A stretch of DNA of 64,000 nucleotides from assembly GCF_003386535.1 (NCBI RefSeq), contig NZ_QTTN01000008.1:152496-216495 (forward strand), written 5' to 3'. Position 1 is the stretch's first letter, and every line of letters starts with the position of its first letter. Origin of the DNA: Paenibacillus taihuensis. Its GTDB lineage: Bacteria; Bacillota; Bacilli; Paenibacillales; Paenibacillaceae. Both the position numbers and the translations under genes were made by a program. Below the pieces are notes generated by a model, which searched no databases, was not told the origin of the DNA, and worked only from the letters and a program-made list of their open reading frames with translations. Shown piece by piece: positions 23,132 to 33,005 of this stretch.

Positions 23132-26100
23132 ATGGAACAAGAACGTGAGCAGAAGTCAAAAGGATACAGCAAATGGCGGACTTTTGGAATCGTGACGCTC
23201 ATCACCTTGAAATGGTTATTCATCTTCGGTTTATTAATCGGGTTGTTTGCCGGAGCAACCGTCGCTGGATATGTCGCTTCCTTCGTCAAGGACGAGCCTG
23301 TACGTCCCCGCACTGATATCGAGAATAAAATAAATGAGAACGCCATCACTGGATTCGTTTACTTCAATGATGGAGTAACGCCTGTCGGCCAACTTCGAAC
23401 AGAAGAAGACCGGCGGCTCATCAAGCGGAGCGATATTCCGCCGCAAGTCATCAATGCCGTGCTTGCTACAGAAGATAACAACTTCTATAAGCATATCGGC
23501 GTCGATTTCAACGGACTCGCACGCGCAGTGAAGCAGAAAGTGTTAAATGAAGATACGCAGACCGGCGGCAGTACGCTGACCCAGCAGCTCGCTCGGCAAG
23601 TGTTCCTGACGCTGGACAAGACCGACAGCCGTAAGGTCAAAGAGATTTTCCTCGCGCTTCGTCTCGAGCGGTTTATGACCAAGGATGAGATACTGACTGC
23701 TTATCTGAACAAAGTACAATTCGGTACAGGTAACAGCGGTTACAACTTGTACGGAATCAAAGCTGCTGCCAAAGGTATTTTTAACATTACGGATTTGACC
23801 CAGCTGAATATTGCCCAGTCTGCTTATCTGGCAGGCTTGCCGCAACGCCCTTCCGCTTATACGGCTTTCACGAGCAAAGGGAAGTTCAATGAATCAGGCT
23901 TCAAGCTGGCCGTAGATCGTCAACATATCGTTCTCATGCGCATGCTTCAAACAGGACGCATCAGCAACGAACAGTATCAAGAAGCATTGAATTTCGATAT
24001 CCGCGCCTCTCTCGCGAAGCCGACAGAGAAAGCGTACTCGACATTCCCTTATCTGATGCTGGAGTCCGAGCGCCAGGCTGCCGAGATCTTGCTCATGCAA
24101 GAAAACCCGAACCTGACCATTGCGGACGTACGTAAGAAAGAGAACGCGCCGCTCGTTGAAGAAGCTCGTGAACACCTGCTTCGCGGCGGATATCACATCT
24201 ACACGACGATTGACAAACGAATCTACAACTCGATGCATAAAGTCGGCTCTGATCCGTCCAACTTCGATCCGGACAGCAAGACCAAAGGGATGGAACAAAC
24301 GGCTGCAATCATGCTCGACCATAAGTCAGGCGCGATTCTCGGCATGCTCGAAGGACGCGACTTCTACACCGAGCAAATGAACCATGCGACGCAGATGACG
24401 CGTCAGCCGGGTTCGACGATGAAGCCGATCGCTGCGTACTTGCCTGCGATTGAGTCCGGACTTATTCAACCAGGCAGCGTCATAGACGATGCGCCGATCG
24501 TGCTCAAGGATGGCCAGAAGGGTTATCACATTCCGATGAACGTGACGAAGAAGTTCTACGGCCTTGTCACTGCCCGTGAAGCGCTCAATCGCTCGTTGAA
24601 CTTGCCTGCGCTTAAGATCTTCAACAATGTCGTTACGATTCCGGAAGCATGGAAGTTCGCGAAGAAGCTCGGTATTACGACGATTAAGCCGGAAGACGAC
24701 TATGCGCAGACCGGTGTAATCGGCGGACTTAGCGTCGGCGTATCGGTTGAAGAGATGACGAATGCATACGGCGCTATTGCGGATAACGGTGTTTTCAATG
24801 ACGCATATATGATTAGTCGAATTACAGACGCGAACGGCGAAGTCGTGTACGAGCACGAGAAGAAGCCGCTTCGAGTCTTCTCCGATCAGACTGCATTCTT
24901 GATGACGGATATGCTCAGAACGGTTATTTCGGAACCAAACGGTTCAGGTCATATGATTACGACGTTATTCAAGAAATACGGCAAAATCCCGGTTGTCGGC
25001 AAAACGGGTTCGACACAGAGCTATGGCGATGTTTGGTTCATGGGCTTCACCCCTGACATCACGCTTGGTGTATGGGTCGGTTATGAGAAGCAAATCTACA
25101 CGCTATCCAAGGATGGCCGCAACCACGCCAAACAGATCTGGTCGAAAATTATGAATGAAGTGACGGATGAGCGGCCTGAGTTGTTCCCGACCAAGCAGTT
25201 CTCGATGCCTTCGGGCATTGTGAAGTCGACGGTATCCAGCGTAAGCGGCAAGCTGCCGACAGAGCTGACTCGTGCGAACGGCAAGCTCGTCACAGACTGG
25301 TTCAACAGCAAGTTCTTGCCGAAGGAAACGGATGATGCGCTCGTGAAGATGGCTGTCATCCCATGGAATGGCGTCAACTACATTCCGCAGCCAACGACTC
25401 CGACTGACATGGTCAAAGAGATGACGCTCGTGAAACGCGAGAAGCCGCTCGATGTACTCATGCAGGAGATCCAAGCCGCGCAAGAGAAACTGCCTGAGGA
25501 CAGCCGCAGACCGATGTCCGTCTATCTGCCGCAGGATGCGTCGCAAAGCGCGCCTTCCATCACCGATCCTCGTGTAGATGATGGTGCAGCTCCTTCGGCG
25601 CCAACTAATATTCGGATTACGCCGGTTGAAGGATCAAGTGCTTACCGGATCTCATTCGCAGCTTCCCCGCAGAAGGATGTTGTCGGATACCGGTTGTACC
25701 GCAAAGCCAATGACGGTCCTTTCGTGAATACGAACAAGCCTGTTCTCTCTGGCGAAGAAACAAGATTCGTCAATTATGTTGGGGCTGGCGCATACAGCTA
25801 CTATGTAACAGCGGTTGACGTCGCAGGCAAAGAATCAGCGCCAAGCTTGGCTGTTACAAACGGCAACGGACCTCCTCCTGTAGTGATCGGTTCGGATACG
25901 TCAGGAGGTACCGGATCAAACGCTCAAGATTTGGGTGACGATACAGGTATCGTGCTCCCTAGCGATGGCGGTGGCTCGAACTCCGGCGGAAGCCAAGGTT
26001 CATCGAACGGAGCAGGTCTTACTGCCCCATCTGCGCCAATAAATGTTCAGATCGAACGTACCGATATCGGCGTCAAGCTAACTTGGCCAGATAACGCAAC

Positions 26101-26287
26101 CTCTGAGCAAGTGACCGAGTATGATGTGTATTACAGCACAACGGAGAACGGCAGATTCAAGAAGATCGGATCGACGAATGAATCCAGGTTCGAGTATGTA
26201 TCACCGATGACGAGCGGATTCTTCCGCGTCACTGCAGTCAATGAGGCTGGCGAGTCCGCCGCCTCTGCGACGGCAGGTGTACAATAA
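23132..26287 (+). CDS. Class A penicillin-binding protein (PBP1A) with fibronectin type III domains
   Basis: A 1051-residue bifunctional peptidoglycan synthase. A single N-terminal membrane segment (about 20-45) is followed by the GT51 transglycosylase domain with EDNNFYKHIGVDFNGLARA (around 114, catalytic Glu) and GGSTLTQQLARQVF. The transpeptidase has the serine motif GSTMKP (around 428), NRSLNLP and the KTGST triad (around 623). Two fibronectin-III-like modules occupy about 825-910 and 960-1050, joined by a Gly/Ser-rich linker. It makes and cross-links cell wall outside the membrane. GAGGAGG precedes ATG; a TATAAT (23095-23100) lies upstream. Codon use and length are typical for Paenibacillus PBP1A. 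Confidence 0.93.
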   Translation: MEQEREQKSKGYSKWRTFGIVTLITLKWLFIFGLLIGLFAGATVAGYVASFVKDEPVRPRTDIENKINENAITGFVYFNDGVTPVGQLRTEEDRRLIKRSDIPPQVINAVLATEDNNFYKHIGVDFNGLARAVKQKVLNEDTQTGGSTLTQQLARQVFLTLDKTDSRKVKEIFLALRLERFMTKDEILTAYLNKVQFGTGNSGYNLYGIKAAAKGIFNITDLTQLNIAQSAYLAGLPQRPSAYTAFTSKGKFNESGFKLAVDRQHIVLMRMLQTGRISNEQYQEALNFDIRASLAKPTEKAYSTFPYLMLESERQAAEILLMQENPNLTIADVRKKENAPLVEEAREHLLRGGYHIYTTIDKRIYNSMHKVGSDPSNFDPDSKTKGMEQTAAIMLDHKSGAILGMLEGRDFYTEQMNHATQMTRQPGSTMKPIAAYLPAIESGLIQPGSVIDDAPIVLKDGQKGYHIPMNVTKKFYGLVTAREALNRSLNLPALKIFNNVVTIPEAWKFAKKLGITTIKPEDDYAQTGVIGGLSVGVSVEEMTNAYGAIADNGVFNDAYMISRITDANGEVVYEHEKKPLRVFSDQTAFLMTDMLRTVISEPNGSGHMITTLFKKYGKIPVVGKTGSTQSYGDVWFMGFTPDITLGVWVGYEKQIYTLSKDGRNHAKQIWSKIMNEVTDERPELFPTKQFSMPSGIVKSTVSSVSGKLPTELTRANGKLVTDWFNSKFLPKETDDALVKMAVIPWNGVNYIPQPTTPTDMVKEMTLVKREKPLDVLMQEIQAAQEKLPEDSRRPMSVYLPQDASQSAPSITDPRVDDGAAPSAPTNIRITPVEGSSAYRISFAASPQKDVVGYRLYRKANDGPFVNTNKPVLSGEETRFVNYVGAGAYSYYVTAVDVAGKESAPSLAVTNGNGPPPVVIGSDTSGGTGSNAQDLGDDTGIVLPSDGGGSNSGGSQGSSNGAGLTAPSAPINVQIERTDIGVKLTWPDNATSEQVTEYDVYYSTTENGRFKKIGSTNESRFEYVSPMTSGFFRVTAVNEAGESAASATAGVQ

Positions 26288-26296
26288 AAGAATGGT

Positions 26297-26350
26297 TTAA
26301 GAACAGAAAGAGGGCTGCATCGTTGAGATGCAGCCCTCTTCTGTTCTTAA
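26297..26350. terminator. Long bidirectional terminator
   Basis: TTAAGAACAG plus AAGAGGGCTGCATC pairs with GATGCAGCCCTCTT plus CTGTTCTTAA, with one bulge, around a 5-nt loop. Serves the PBP gene (+) and acsA (-). Confidence 0.85.
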
Positions 26351-26363
26351 TAACCTACGCTGA

Positions 26364-28088
26364 TTAGTCTTCTATAGTCGACAAATCGCCTGTCGGCAAG
26401 TTCAGCTCCCATGCCTTGAGCACACGGCGCATAATCTTACCACTGCGCGTCTTCGGAAGCTTATCCTTGAACTCGATCTCACGCGGTGCAGCGTGCGCAG
26501 AGAGTCCTTCCTTCACGAACTTCGCAATATCCGCCTTGAGCTCCTCGGATGGCGTGAAGCCCTCACGAAGCGCTACAAACGCTTTAATGATCTCACCGCG
26601 CATTGGGTCAGGCTTACCGATAACGCCCGCCTCAGCGACAGCTGGATGCTCTACAAGCTTGCTCTCAACCTCAAACGGACCTACGCGCTCGCCCGCCGTG
26701 TTAATAACGTCATCGATCCGGCCCTGGAACCAGAAGTAGCCGTCCTCATCGCGGTAAGCGGAGTCGCCGGAGATATACCAGCCCGGAATGCGGAAGTACT
26801 CTTCATACTTCGCCGGATTATTCCATACTTTGCGCATCATCGATGGCCAAGGCGTCTGAATCGCCAGGTTACCCATGCGGTATGGCGGCAGCTCGTTGCC
26901 GCTGTCATCGATAATCGCTGCTTTCACGCCTGGAATCGGCTTCCCCATCGAGCCTGGTTTAACATCCATGCTCGGATAGTTACAGATGAGCTGTGCGCCG
27001 GTCTCCGTCATCCACCATGTATCGTGAATGCGCTGGTTGTACACTTTAAGACCCCAACGTACAACCTCTGGGTTCAGCGGCTCGCCGACGCTGAGCACGT
27101 GACGAAGGCTCGAGAGGTCGAACTGCTTCACGACGTCGTCGCCAGCGCCCATCAGCATGCGGAATGCTGTTGGCGCACTGTACCATACCGTTACACCGTA
27201 GCGTGCAATTGTAGAATACCAATCCTGCGGGCTGAAACGGCCGCCGCGGATGACATTCGTCGCACCGTTAAGCCATGGTGCGAAGATGCCGTACGACGTG
27301 CCTGTAACCCAGCCTGGATCGGCTGTACACCAATAAATATCGTCAGGCTGCAGATCGAGCACGACTCGGCCTGTGAAATAATGTTGAATCATTGCATTTT
27401 GAACATGCAAAATACCCTTCGGCTTCCCTGTTGATCCGGAGGTGTAGTGAATCAGCAAGCCGTCTTCGCGGCCCAGCCATTCAATTTCCGCTTCATCCGA
27501 GGCATTAGTCATCTCTGCTTTGAAATCAACGATACCTTCGCCCGCTTCTACATTGTCACCGAATACGATAACATGCCTCAGCTCAGGAAGCTCGCTGCGC
27601 GGAATTCGCGAGAGAAGTGCCGGCGTCGTAATGATCGCAGTTGCGCCGCTGTCCAGCAAACGGTCACGAACCGCTGTCTCCATGAACGCTTCGAAGAGCG
27701 GACCAACGATGGCGCCGACTTTGAGCGAGCCCAGCAAGCTGAAATACAGCTCTGGCGTACGCGGCATGAAGATGAAGACGCGCTCGCCCTTCCCGATTCC
27801 GAGTCCGCGAAGCACATTCGCGAAACGGTTCGATTGTTTGGATAGTTCCTGATACGTATAAGACTCGTCCCTGCTGCTATCGCTATAGTAGAGGGCAACT
27901 TTGTCGCCTCGGCCTTCTGCCACGTGGCGGTCGATCGCTTCATAGGCCATATTGACTTTGCCCGTTTCGTGCCAGGAGAATTGCTGTTCAAGCTGATCAA
28001 AACTAAAATTACTATAGGTTTCTTCATAGCTTGTCATGTTGGAGCCAGTTGCCGTTGCCGGAATCCGTTCTTGATGCATGTTTGACAT
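26364..28088 (-). CDS. acsA: Acetyl-CoA synthetase
   Basis: A 574-residue AMP-forming acyl-CoA synthetase. The P-loop-like YTSGSTGKPKGILH, then the WMTETGAQ adenylate motif, GDSAYRDEDGYFWF and the C-terminal PKTRSGKIMRR (about 550) are present. In AcsA enzymes that last Lys is the site acetylated by AcuA, which switches the enzyme off. It converts acetate, ATP and CoA to acetyl-CoA. The start at 28088 has AGGAGG 9 nt upstream; three ATG codons lie nearby. The gene is divergent from acuA-acuC, and a TATAAT -10 box followed by a cre-like site indicates carbon catabolite repression. Confidence 0.93.
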   Translation of the reverse strand: MSNMHQERIPATATGSNMTSYEETYSNFSFDQLEQQFSWHETGKVNMAYEAIDRHVAEGRGDKVALYYSDSSRDESYTYQELSKQSNRFANVLRGLGIGKGERVFIFMPRTPELYFSLLGSLKVGAIVGPLFEAFMETAVRDRLLDSGATAIITTPALLSRIPRSELPELRHVIVFGDNVEAGEGIVDFKAEMTNASDEAEIEWLGREDGLLIHYTSGSTGKPKGILHVQNAMIQHYFTGRVVLDLQPDDIYWCTADPGWVTGTSYGIFAPWLNGATNVIRGGRFSPQDWYSTIARYGVTVWYSAPTAFRMLMGAGDDVVKQFDLSSLRHVLSVGEPLNPEVVRWGLKVYNQRIHDTWWMTETGAQLICNYPSMDVKPGSMGKPIPGVKAAIIDDSGNELPPYRMGNLAIQTPWPSMMRKVWNNPAKYEEYFRIPGWYISGDSAYRDEDGYFWFQGRIDDVINTAGERVGPFEVESKLVEHPAVAEAGVIGKPDPMRGEIIKAFVALREGFTPSEELKADIAKFVKEGLSAHAAPREIEFKDKLPKTRSGKIMRRVLKAWELNLPTGDLSTIED

Positions 28089-28162
28089 TTCCATCATCCT
28101 CCTACCCAATATACAACAACCGATTCTAGCGGGAGCAGCCCCCGTAATGACGCTCGTAACTA

Positions 28163-28183
28163 GGAATACGCTTTCATATTATA
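28163..28183 (-). promoter_or_regulatory. acsA -10 box with overlapping-downstream cre-like site
   Basis: On the minus strand TATAAT (28183-28178) is followed at once by TGAAAGCGTATTCC (28176-28163), a cre-like sequence with two mismatches to TGWAANCGNTNWCA. Its place just after the -10 box fits CcpA repression of acsA, as in B. subtilis. The -35 region is not clear. Confidence 0.6.
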
Positions 28184-28270
28184 TCATAGCTTGCTTAAGT
28201 TGAACCATTCTTTTCAGCAGTTGTTTTTTTTGCTATAAGTAGTTTAGAACGGGAAAGGAGCCATCAACTG

Positions 28271-28903
28271 TTGGAACATCGCAAAAGGATTCATCAGCAG
28301 ATTGTCCCGAACGGAGAAAGCAATATCATCATCGAAGGTCCGCTCCCCGCAGAAGTGCTGAAAGAGCTTACCCTTCACCCGCAGCTCGATGCATTTCGTA
28401 GACCTGCCGAGCAGCACAAAGCGCTCATCGAGATTGCAGAACTGCCGGAAGGCCGCATTATTGCGGCAAGAGACGGTGAGGTCATCGTGGGCTATGTCAC
28501 CTTTCACTATCCCGATGAGCTGGAGACCTGGTCTGAAGGCGGCATGGCGGATCTAGTTGAACTTGGTGCCGTTGAGGTTGCAGATGATTATCGCTCGCTT
28601 GGCCTTGGCAAGAAAATGATTCAGAACGCATTTGACTACGATCAGCTTGAAAATGTCATTGTGTACACAACCGAGTATTATTGGCACTGGGACCTGGAAG
28701 GAACCGGCCTCAACGTATGGGAATACCGCGCTATGATGGAGCGGCTGATGAAGTCCGTCGGTATGGAGTGGGTAGCGACCGACGACCCTGAAATTTGCGC
28801 GCATCCGGCGAACTGCCTGATGGTTCGAATCGGGCGTGAAGTACCGCTCAGCTCCATCGAACAATTCGACCGCGTCCGCTTTAGACAACGGTTTATGTAT
28901 TAG
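28271..28903 (+). CDS. acuA: AcuA-type protein acetyltransferase
   Basis: A 210-residue GNAT-fold protein. The acetyl-CoA-binding stretch is about residues 95-125 (AVEVADDYRSLGLGKKMIQ, with the R-x-x-G-x-G/A variant 'RSLGLGK'). Sequence and place beside acsA and acuC identify AcuA, which acetylates and inactivates AcsA. It starts with TTG (28271), AAAGGAG lying 10 nt upstream; no ATG is available near the start. It is 41 bp upstream of acuC on the same strand. Confidence 0.9.
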   Translation: MEHRKRIHQQIVPNGESNIIIEGPLPAEVLKELTLHPQLDAFRRPAEQHKALIEIAELPEGRIIAARDGEVIVGYVTFHYPDELETWSEGGMADLVELGAVEVADDYRSLGLGKKMIQNAFDYDQLENVIVYTTEYYWHWDLEGTGLNVWEYRAMMERLMKSVGMEWVATDDPEICAHPANCLMVRIGREVPLSSIEQFDRVRFRQRFMY

Positions 28904-28944
28904 GCAAGGCGCAGCAGATGTAGAAAGGAAGCGAAAGACGCATT

Positions 28945-30123
28945 ATGACGGACAACGCCGTATATATCCATCATCAAGATGCAAGCCGGTACAAGTTTAA
29001 TAAGGACCATCCTTTCGACCCGATGCGTTTAACGCTCACGCACAGTCTCCTTCAAGCAGCAGGCGCGCTCACGGATTCATCGTGCAGACAGCCTTCGCCC
29101 GCCGATGTCGAGCTGCTGAAGCTGGTACATCGCGCTGATTATATTGATGCCGTGCGCAGCTTGAGTTCAGACAAGCCTGATGAAGAAGCCATCAAGCGCG
29201 CTTCACATTATGGATTGAATACGGAGGATACCCCGTACTTCCCTGGTATGCATGAAGCTACCGCCGCGATCGTTGGCGGCTCGGTGCTCGCGGCAGATCT
29301 CGTGATGAGCGGACAAGCTAAACACGCCTATCATATGGCTGGCGGACTCCATCATGCTTTTCCCGACCGCGGTGCTGGCTTCTGTGTGTATAATGATGCC
29401 GCGATCGCGATCGCTCACATTCAGAAGCAGTACGGCGCGCGCGTCCTCTATATTGATACTGACGTGCATCATGGCGACGGCGTACAATGGACGTTCTATG
29501 CTGATCCTGACGTGTGTACATACTCCATCCACGAGACGGGCAAATATTTATTCCCAGGCACCGGCTTCGTCGCCGAGCGTGGAATTGACGCTGGCTACGG
29601 GACAACGATCAACGTGCCCGTCGAACCATACACAGAAGATGAATCTTGGCTGGAGAGCTTCGTCTCGTCGATTGAGAAGGTTATCGAAGTATTCAAACCG
29701 GATGTCATCGTCAGCCAGCACGGCTGTGATGCACATGCCTATGATCCGCTCTCGCACATTCATTGCAGTATGCGCATTTATCAAGCGATGCCCGCTCTTA
29801 TTCATCAGCTTGCTCACCGATACACCGAAGGACGCTGGATCGCCGTTGGCGGCGGAGGCTATGACATCTGGCGCGTCGTTCCTCGCGCCTGGGCGCTCGT
29901 CTGGCTTGAGATGACCGATCATCCGATTGCCGCACAGCTGCAAGAGCAGACAGGCAACGAGCCGCTGCCCCAAGCATGGCTGGACAGCTGGTCCGCAGCA
30001 AGCCCTGCTCCATTGCCGTCTCATTGGCTCGATGATGTACAGCAGTGGCAGCCGATTCCCCGCAGAAGCGAAATTGAAAAGCGCAACCGGGAGATCACCG
30101 CACTCGCCATCCAGCAGCTATAG
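28945..30123 (+). CDS. acuC: AcuC-type class I deacetylase
   Basis: A 392-residue arginase/deacetylase-fold enzyme. It has the catalytic and zinc-binding motifs MAGGLHHAFPDRGAGFCVYN (around 132-150), LYIDTDVHHGDGVQWTFY (around 170-187), SQHGCDAHAYDPLSH (around 255) and VGGGGYD (around 300). AcuC removes the acetyl group from AcsA Lys and thus reverses AcuA. ATG has GGAAGCG upstream. It forms an acuA-acuC unit; the acuB gene found between them in B. subtilis is missing. It ends at a terminator shared with mtnN. Confidence 0.92.
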   Translation: MTDNAVYIHHQDASRYKFNKDHPFDPMRLTLTHSLLQAAGALTDSSCRQPSPADVELLKLVHRADYIDAVRSLSSDKPDEEAIKRASHYGLNTEDTPYFPGMHEATAAIVGGSVLAADLVMSGQAKHAYHMAGGLHHAFPDRGAGFCVYNDAAIAIAHIQKQYGARVLYIDTDVHHGDGVQWTFYADPDVCTYSIHETGKYLFPGTGFVAERGIDAGYGTTINVPVEPYTEDESWLESFVSSIEKVIEVFKPDVIVSQHGCDAHAYDPLSHIHCSMRIYQAMPALIHQLAHRYTEGRWIAVGGGGYDIWRVVPRAWALVWLEMTDHPIAAQLQEQTGNEPLPQAWLDSWSAASPAPLPSHWLDDVQQWQPIPRRSEIEKRNREITALAIQQL

Positions 30124-30137
30124 GCGAAACGCAAAAA

Positions 30138-30188
30138 AGGCAGCTTCCCATCCGCTCCGGCATGGAGTGAAAGATGGGAAGCTGCCTT
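30138..30188. terminator. Bidirectional terminator between acuC and mtnN
   Basis: AAGGCAGCTTCCCATC and GATGGGAAGCTGCCTT are perfect complements around a 19-nt loop. Confidence 0.82.
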
Positions 30189-30195
30189 ATTGTTG

Positions 30196-30900
30196 TTACA
30201 TATGCTGAATCATTTCATCGATAATTTGATGCGAGTTCACGGAAGCTTGTACCGTAAATTCCGCGAAGTTTACATGTGCGGAGCCGTCTGCCTTATCCGA
30301 CATCGAACGGATGACGACGAACGGAACCTCGTTCATGACGCACACTTGCGCAAGCGCAGCGCCTTCCATCTCCGTACAAGCACCGCTAAGCTCATCGTGA
30401 AGAGCTTTAACGGTCCCGCGCGAGGATACGAATTGGTCGCCGGAAAGCACTTTCCCCTTCGCACAGCGGCCTGGGAACAGCTTCTCTGCTGCATTCGCTG
30501 CCAGCTCCACCAAATCCGGTGCCGCCACGAATTCCCAAACATCCTGGAACGGGATTTGACCCCGAGCGAAGCCAAGTGCTGTTACGTCCATATCATGCTG
30601 CAAGCAAGTCGTCGACACGACGATATCTCCGATGTTGAACTTCGGATCTACCGCGCCCGCTACCCCTGTAAACAATACACAATCAACACCGGCATTGATC
30701 AGAAGCTGCGTGCATACAGCGGCATTGACCTTTCCAACGCCGGATTTGCAGAACACAACTTGACGACCATGCAGCGTGCCTTCTACATATTCAATACCCG
30801 CTTTCACGAAAGAGCTTGTCTTCTCGACATGCTTGTGAAGCAGTTCAATTTCTTCGACCATGGCACCGATAATGCCAATCTTGTGATACGATGTTGTCAT
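30196..30900 (-). CDS. mtnN: 5'-methylthioadenosine/S-adenosylhomocysteine nucleosidase
   Basis: A 234-residue nucleosidase. GIIGAMVEEIELLHKH (residues 8-23) holds the catalytic Glu12-equivalent, TEMEGAALAQVC (about 170) binds the ribose, and IRSMSDKADGSAHVNFAEF (about 195-213) has the acid Asp. It hydrolyses MTA and SAH to adenine and the thioribose, supporting methionine salvage and SAM recycling. It follows ccpA with a 6-bp gap on the same strand; the SD (AGGGAG) lies far from ATG (about 13 nt). Expression is probably shared with ccpA. Confidence 0.94.
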   Translation of the reverse strand: MTTSYHKIGIIGAMVEEIELLHKHVEKTSSFVKAGIEYVEGTLHGRQVVFCKSGVGKVNAAVCTQLLINAGVDCVLFTGVAGAVDPKFNIGDIVVSTTCLQHDMDVTALGFARGQIPFQDVWEFVAAPDLVELAANAAEKLFPGRCAKGKVLSGDQFVSSRGTVKALHDELSGACTEMEGAALAQVCVMNEVPFVVIRSMSDKADGSAHVNFAEFTVQASVNSHQIIDEMIQHM

Positions 30901-30906
30901 TTTCGC

Positions 30907-31911
30907 TTATTTGCTCCCTACCGACTGACGGTTCACAATTTCATGCGGCAGGATAACGCGTGCGTTGTCAACCGCTTCCTTCTTCATAAGCTTCGTGAGC
31001 AGACGCATCGATACCGCACCGATATCGTACATCGGCTGTGCCACGGCAGTCAGCTGCGGACGCACCATGGACGCCATACGGCTGTTGTCTACGCTAATAA
31101 CCGAGATGTTGTCCGGCACTTTAAGACCTGCATCCTGGATGCAGTGAATCGCGCCAATCGCCATCTCGTCCGTTGCGGAGAATACAGCTGTCGGACGCTC
31201 GCTCAGATCAAGGAAATACTTCATCGCATCTACGCCGGATTCATACCGGTAGTTACCGATACGAACGAGCGACTCATCGTAAGGCAAGCCTGCCGCTTCA
31301 AGCGCACGCTTGTAGCCTTGGAAACGCGCATAGCCGTTCGCTGGATCCTGCAGCGTTCCGCAGATCATTGCAATGCGTGTGTGGCCGCTCCGAATAAGAG
31401 CTTGTACCGCATCGAAAGCTGCGCCTTCGTGATCGATATCAACCGAAGGAATCGTTCCCTGCTCATCTGTCGTCGCGCAAAGCACGATCGGCACATTCGC
31501 CGTTCTGAACGCTTGCAGATGCTCTTCCGTAACAGCGCCGCCCATGAACAAGAGTCCGTCCACTTGCTTCTCGAGCAACGTGTTGATGACGCGAATCTCT
31601 TTATCTTTCTTCTTATCGGCATTACAAAGAATGATATTGTAATGATACATGTTAGCAATGTCTTCGATACCGCGTGCAACTTCTGCGAAGATCGCGTTCG
31701 AAATATCTGGAATAACGACACCAACTGTCGTAGTCTTCTTGCTTGCAAGTCCACGCGCTACTGCGTTAGGACGGTAGCCAAGTCGTTCGATGGCTTCAAA
31801 TACTTTCTTGCGTGTCTGTGGCTTAACGTTTGGATTGTTATTCACAACCCGGGAAACAGTCGCCATCGATACGCCCGCTTCTCTTGCTACATCATAAATG
31901 GTTACTGTCAC
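30907..31911 (-). CDS. ccpA: Catabolite control protein CcpA
   Basis: A 334-residue LacI/GalR regulator. The DNA-binding headpiece begins [20 protein letters not shown] and runs [20 protein letters not shown]; the hinge and periplasmic-binding-like domain follow ([19 protein letters not shown]). CcpA with HPr-Ser46-P or Crh-P binds cre sites and represses or activates carbon genes. GTG at 31911 is the best start (GGAGA 8 nt upstream) and gives the standard N-terminus; a frame to 31977 adds 22 residues of no family resemblance. Neighbours acsA-acuA-acuC and ytxJ match the Bacillus context. Confidence 0.92.
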   Translation of the reverse strand: MTVTIYDVAREAGVSMATVSRVVNNNPNVKPQTRKKVFEAIERLGYRPNAVARGLASKKTTTVGVVIPDISNAIFAEVARGIEDIANMYHYNIILCNADKKKDKEIRVINTLLEKQVDGLLFMGGAVTEEHLQAFRTANVPIVLCATTDEQGTIPSVDIDHEGAAFDAVQALIRSGHTRIAMICGTLQDPANGYARFQGYKRALEAAGLPYDESLVRIGNYRYESGVDAMKYFLDLSERPTAVFSATDEMAIGAIHCIQDAGLKVPDNISVISVDNSRMASMVRPQLTAVAQPMYDIGAVSMRLLTKLMKKEAVDNARVILPHEIVNRQSVGSK

Positions 31912-31981
31912 GGTCCTTCTCTCCATTAACTCAAATTTGTTCTCGCGCCGCACTACTTTACCGTAATGATACGACAAAATA

Positions 31982-32338
31982 TTACTTTTCGCAATGTGTC
32001 CCGAGATGCTCGTCTAATGATGAGTAGGTAATCCGCCAGTGTGAAGCATGCCATGACACGCTGCCATTCTGTACAAAAAGAAGCTGAGGCGACTCGTGCT
32101 TCATGCCGAGCTGCTCTGAAATCGCATTCGATACCGGCCGACTTTCCGGCACGAGCACCATAATCACCTTGAAACTAAGCTTCGTCGCATCCTCCAGCCA
32201 GTTCGACAGCTCTTCATGAGCGCCGCTGCTGATGGAGCACTGTGTGCTATGTTTAAATATTAATAGCGGTTCTGTGGCAGCAGCCGAATAAGCCGCTTCC
32301 CACTGCTCGATTGTGGATATTGGTGAGGGCAGCTCCAT
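31982..32338 (-). CDS. ytxJ: YtxJ-type bacillithiol-system redox protein
   Basis: A 118-residue thioredoxin-fold-like protein. The active region is [19 protein letters not shown] (about residues 26-44) with a single Cys in 'CSIS', which matches the YtxJ monothiol motif. YtxJ proteins are linked to the bacillithiol redox system. The gene lies 19 bp downstream of a zinc-ribbon protein gene and 70 bp upstream of ccpA, and ytxJ also lies near ccpA in B. subtilis. No signal peptide, so cytosolic. Confidence 0.87.
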   Translation of the reverse strand: MELPSPISTIEQWEAAYSAAATEPLLIFKHSTQCSISSGAHEELSNWLEDATKLSFKVIMVLVPESRPVSNAISEQLGMKHESPQLLFVQNGSVSWHASHWRITYSSLDEHLGTHCEK

Positions 32339-32356
32339 GCGCTTGACCCGCTCCCT

Positions 32357-32782
32357 TCATCTACGACTACCATATTGAAGCAGACTCCGGCTTAGCTGGG
32401 CTAGCCGCTTATGTATATCTGCTGTCCACTCTGTATCGCCTGCAGCTTGTGCAATCTGGAACAAATCAAGCAGCATATCGATGCGCTCTTCCGTCATGCG
32501 CCGCATGATGACCGGATCGGACACTTTCTTATCATGGTAAGCCTCTACCAACAAATTTGCCCATTCGTTCCATTCGTTAAACAGGAACGTCTGCTTCACA
32601 GGATGAGCGCCTAGTTGGCCAATTAAACCTGTGAGGTCTGGCTTCACTTCCGGGAACACTTCGCTGCGGTTGCAGGAACGACATGAGAAAATCGGCACAT
32701 TATCGATTTCCACTTTATTCGAATATATAACAGTACGCAGCTTCATTGGCATTTCGTCGCCGCAAGAACAGCGTTTTAGCAA
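32357..32782 (-). CDS. Unknown zinc-ribbon-like protein
   Basis: A 141-residue cytosolic protein. Two Cys pairs, CSCG near residue 5 and CRSC near residue 34, with the intervening MKLRTVIYSNKVEIDNVPI, resemble the YgiT-type zinc ribbon. The rest is helical (EWNEWANLLVEAYHDKKVSD; ERIDMLLDLFQIAQAAGD). I cannot name a family. It begins at TTG with AAGGAG 9 nt upstream. It is immediately upstream of ytxJ (18 bp) and probably shares its transcript, so a redox role is possible but not shown. Confidence 0.78.
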   Translation of the reverse strand: MLKRCSCGDEMPMKLRTVIYSNKVEIDNVPIFSCRSCNRSEVFPEVKPDLTGLIGQLGAHPVKQTFLFNEWNEWANLLVEAYHDKKVSDPVIMRRMTEERIDMLLDLFQIAQAAGDTEWTADIHKRLAQLSRSLLQYGSRR

Positions 32783-33005
32783 AATCGTCCACTCCTTCTC
32801 CTAAATAAGCAGAACACCTAAGCGAAATCAGAAAGGCGTTTCTCGACGATTAAGATATTCGACCTATTGCAAAAAAAGTCCTGCTTTGCGGCGAGTTGTA
32901 ATTTTTGCATCATTCGGATGTTACAACCATTGTTGTTTGCTTCATGAAAGCACGGGAGGGTACAATAGGGACGAGCTTCGTACATAGATGAAGGAGGAGA
33001 AGAGA

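Noticed and set aside
30190..31929. A 579-codon + strand open frame opposite mtnN and ccpA
   Set aside because: It spans two well-supported minus-strand genes and their junction, with no family match and no SD.
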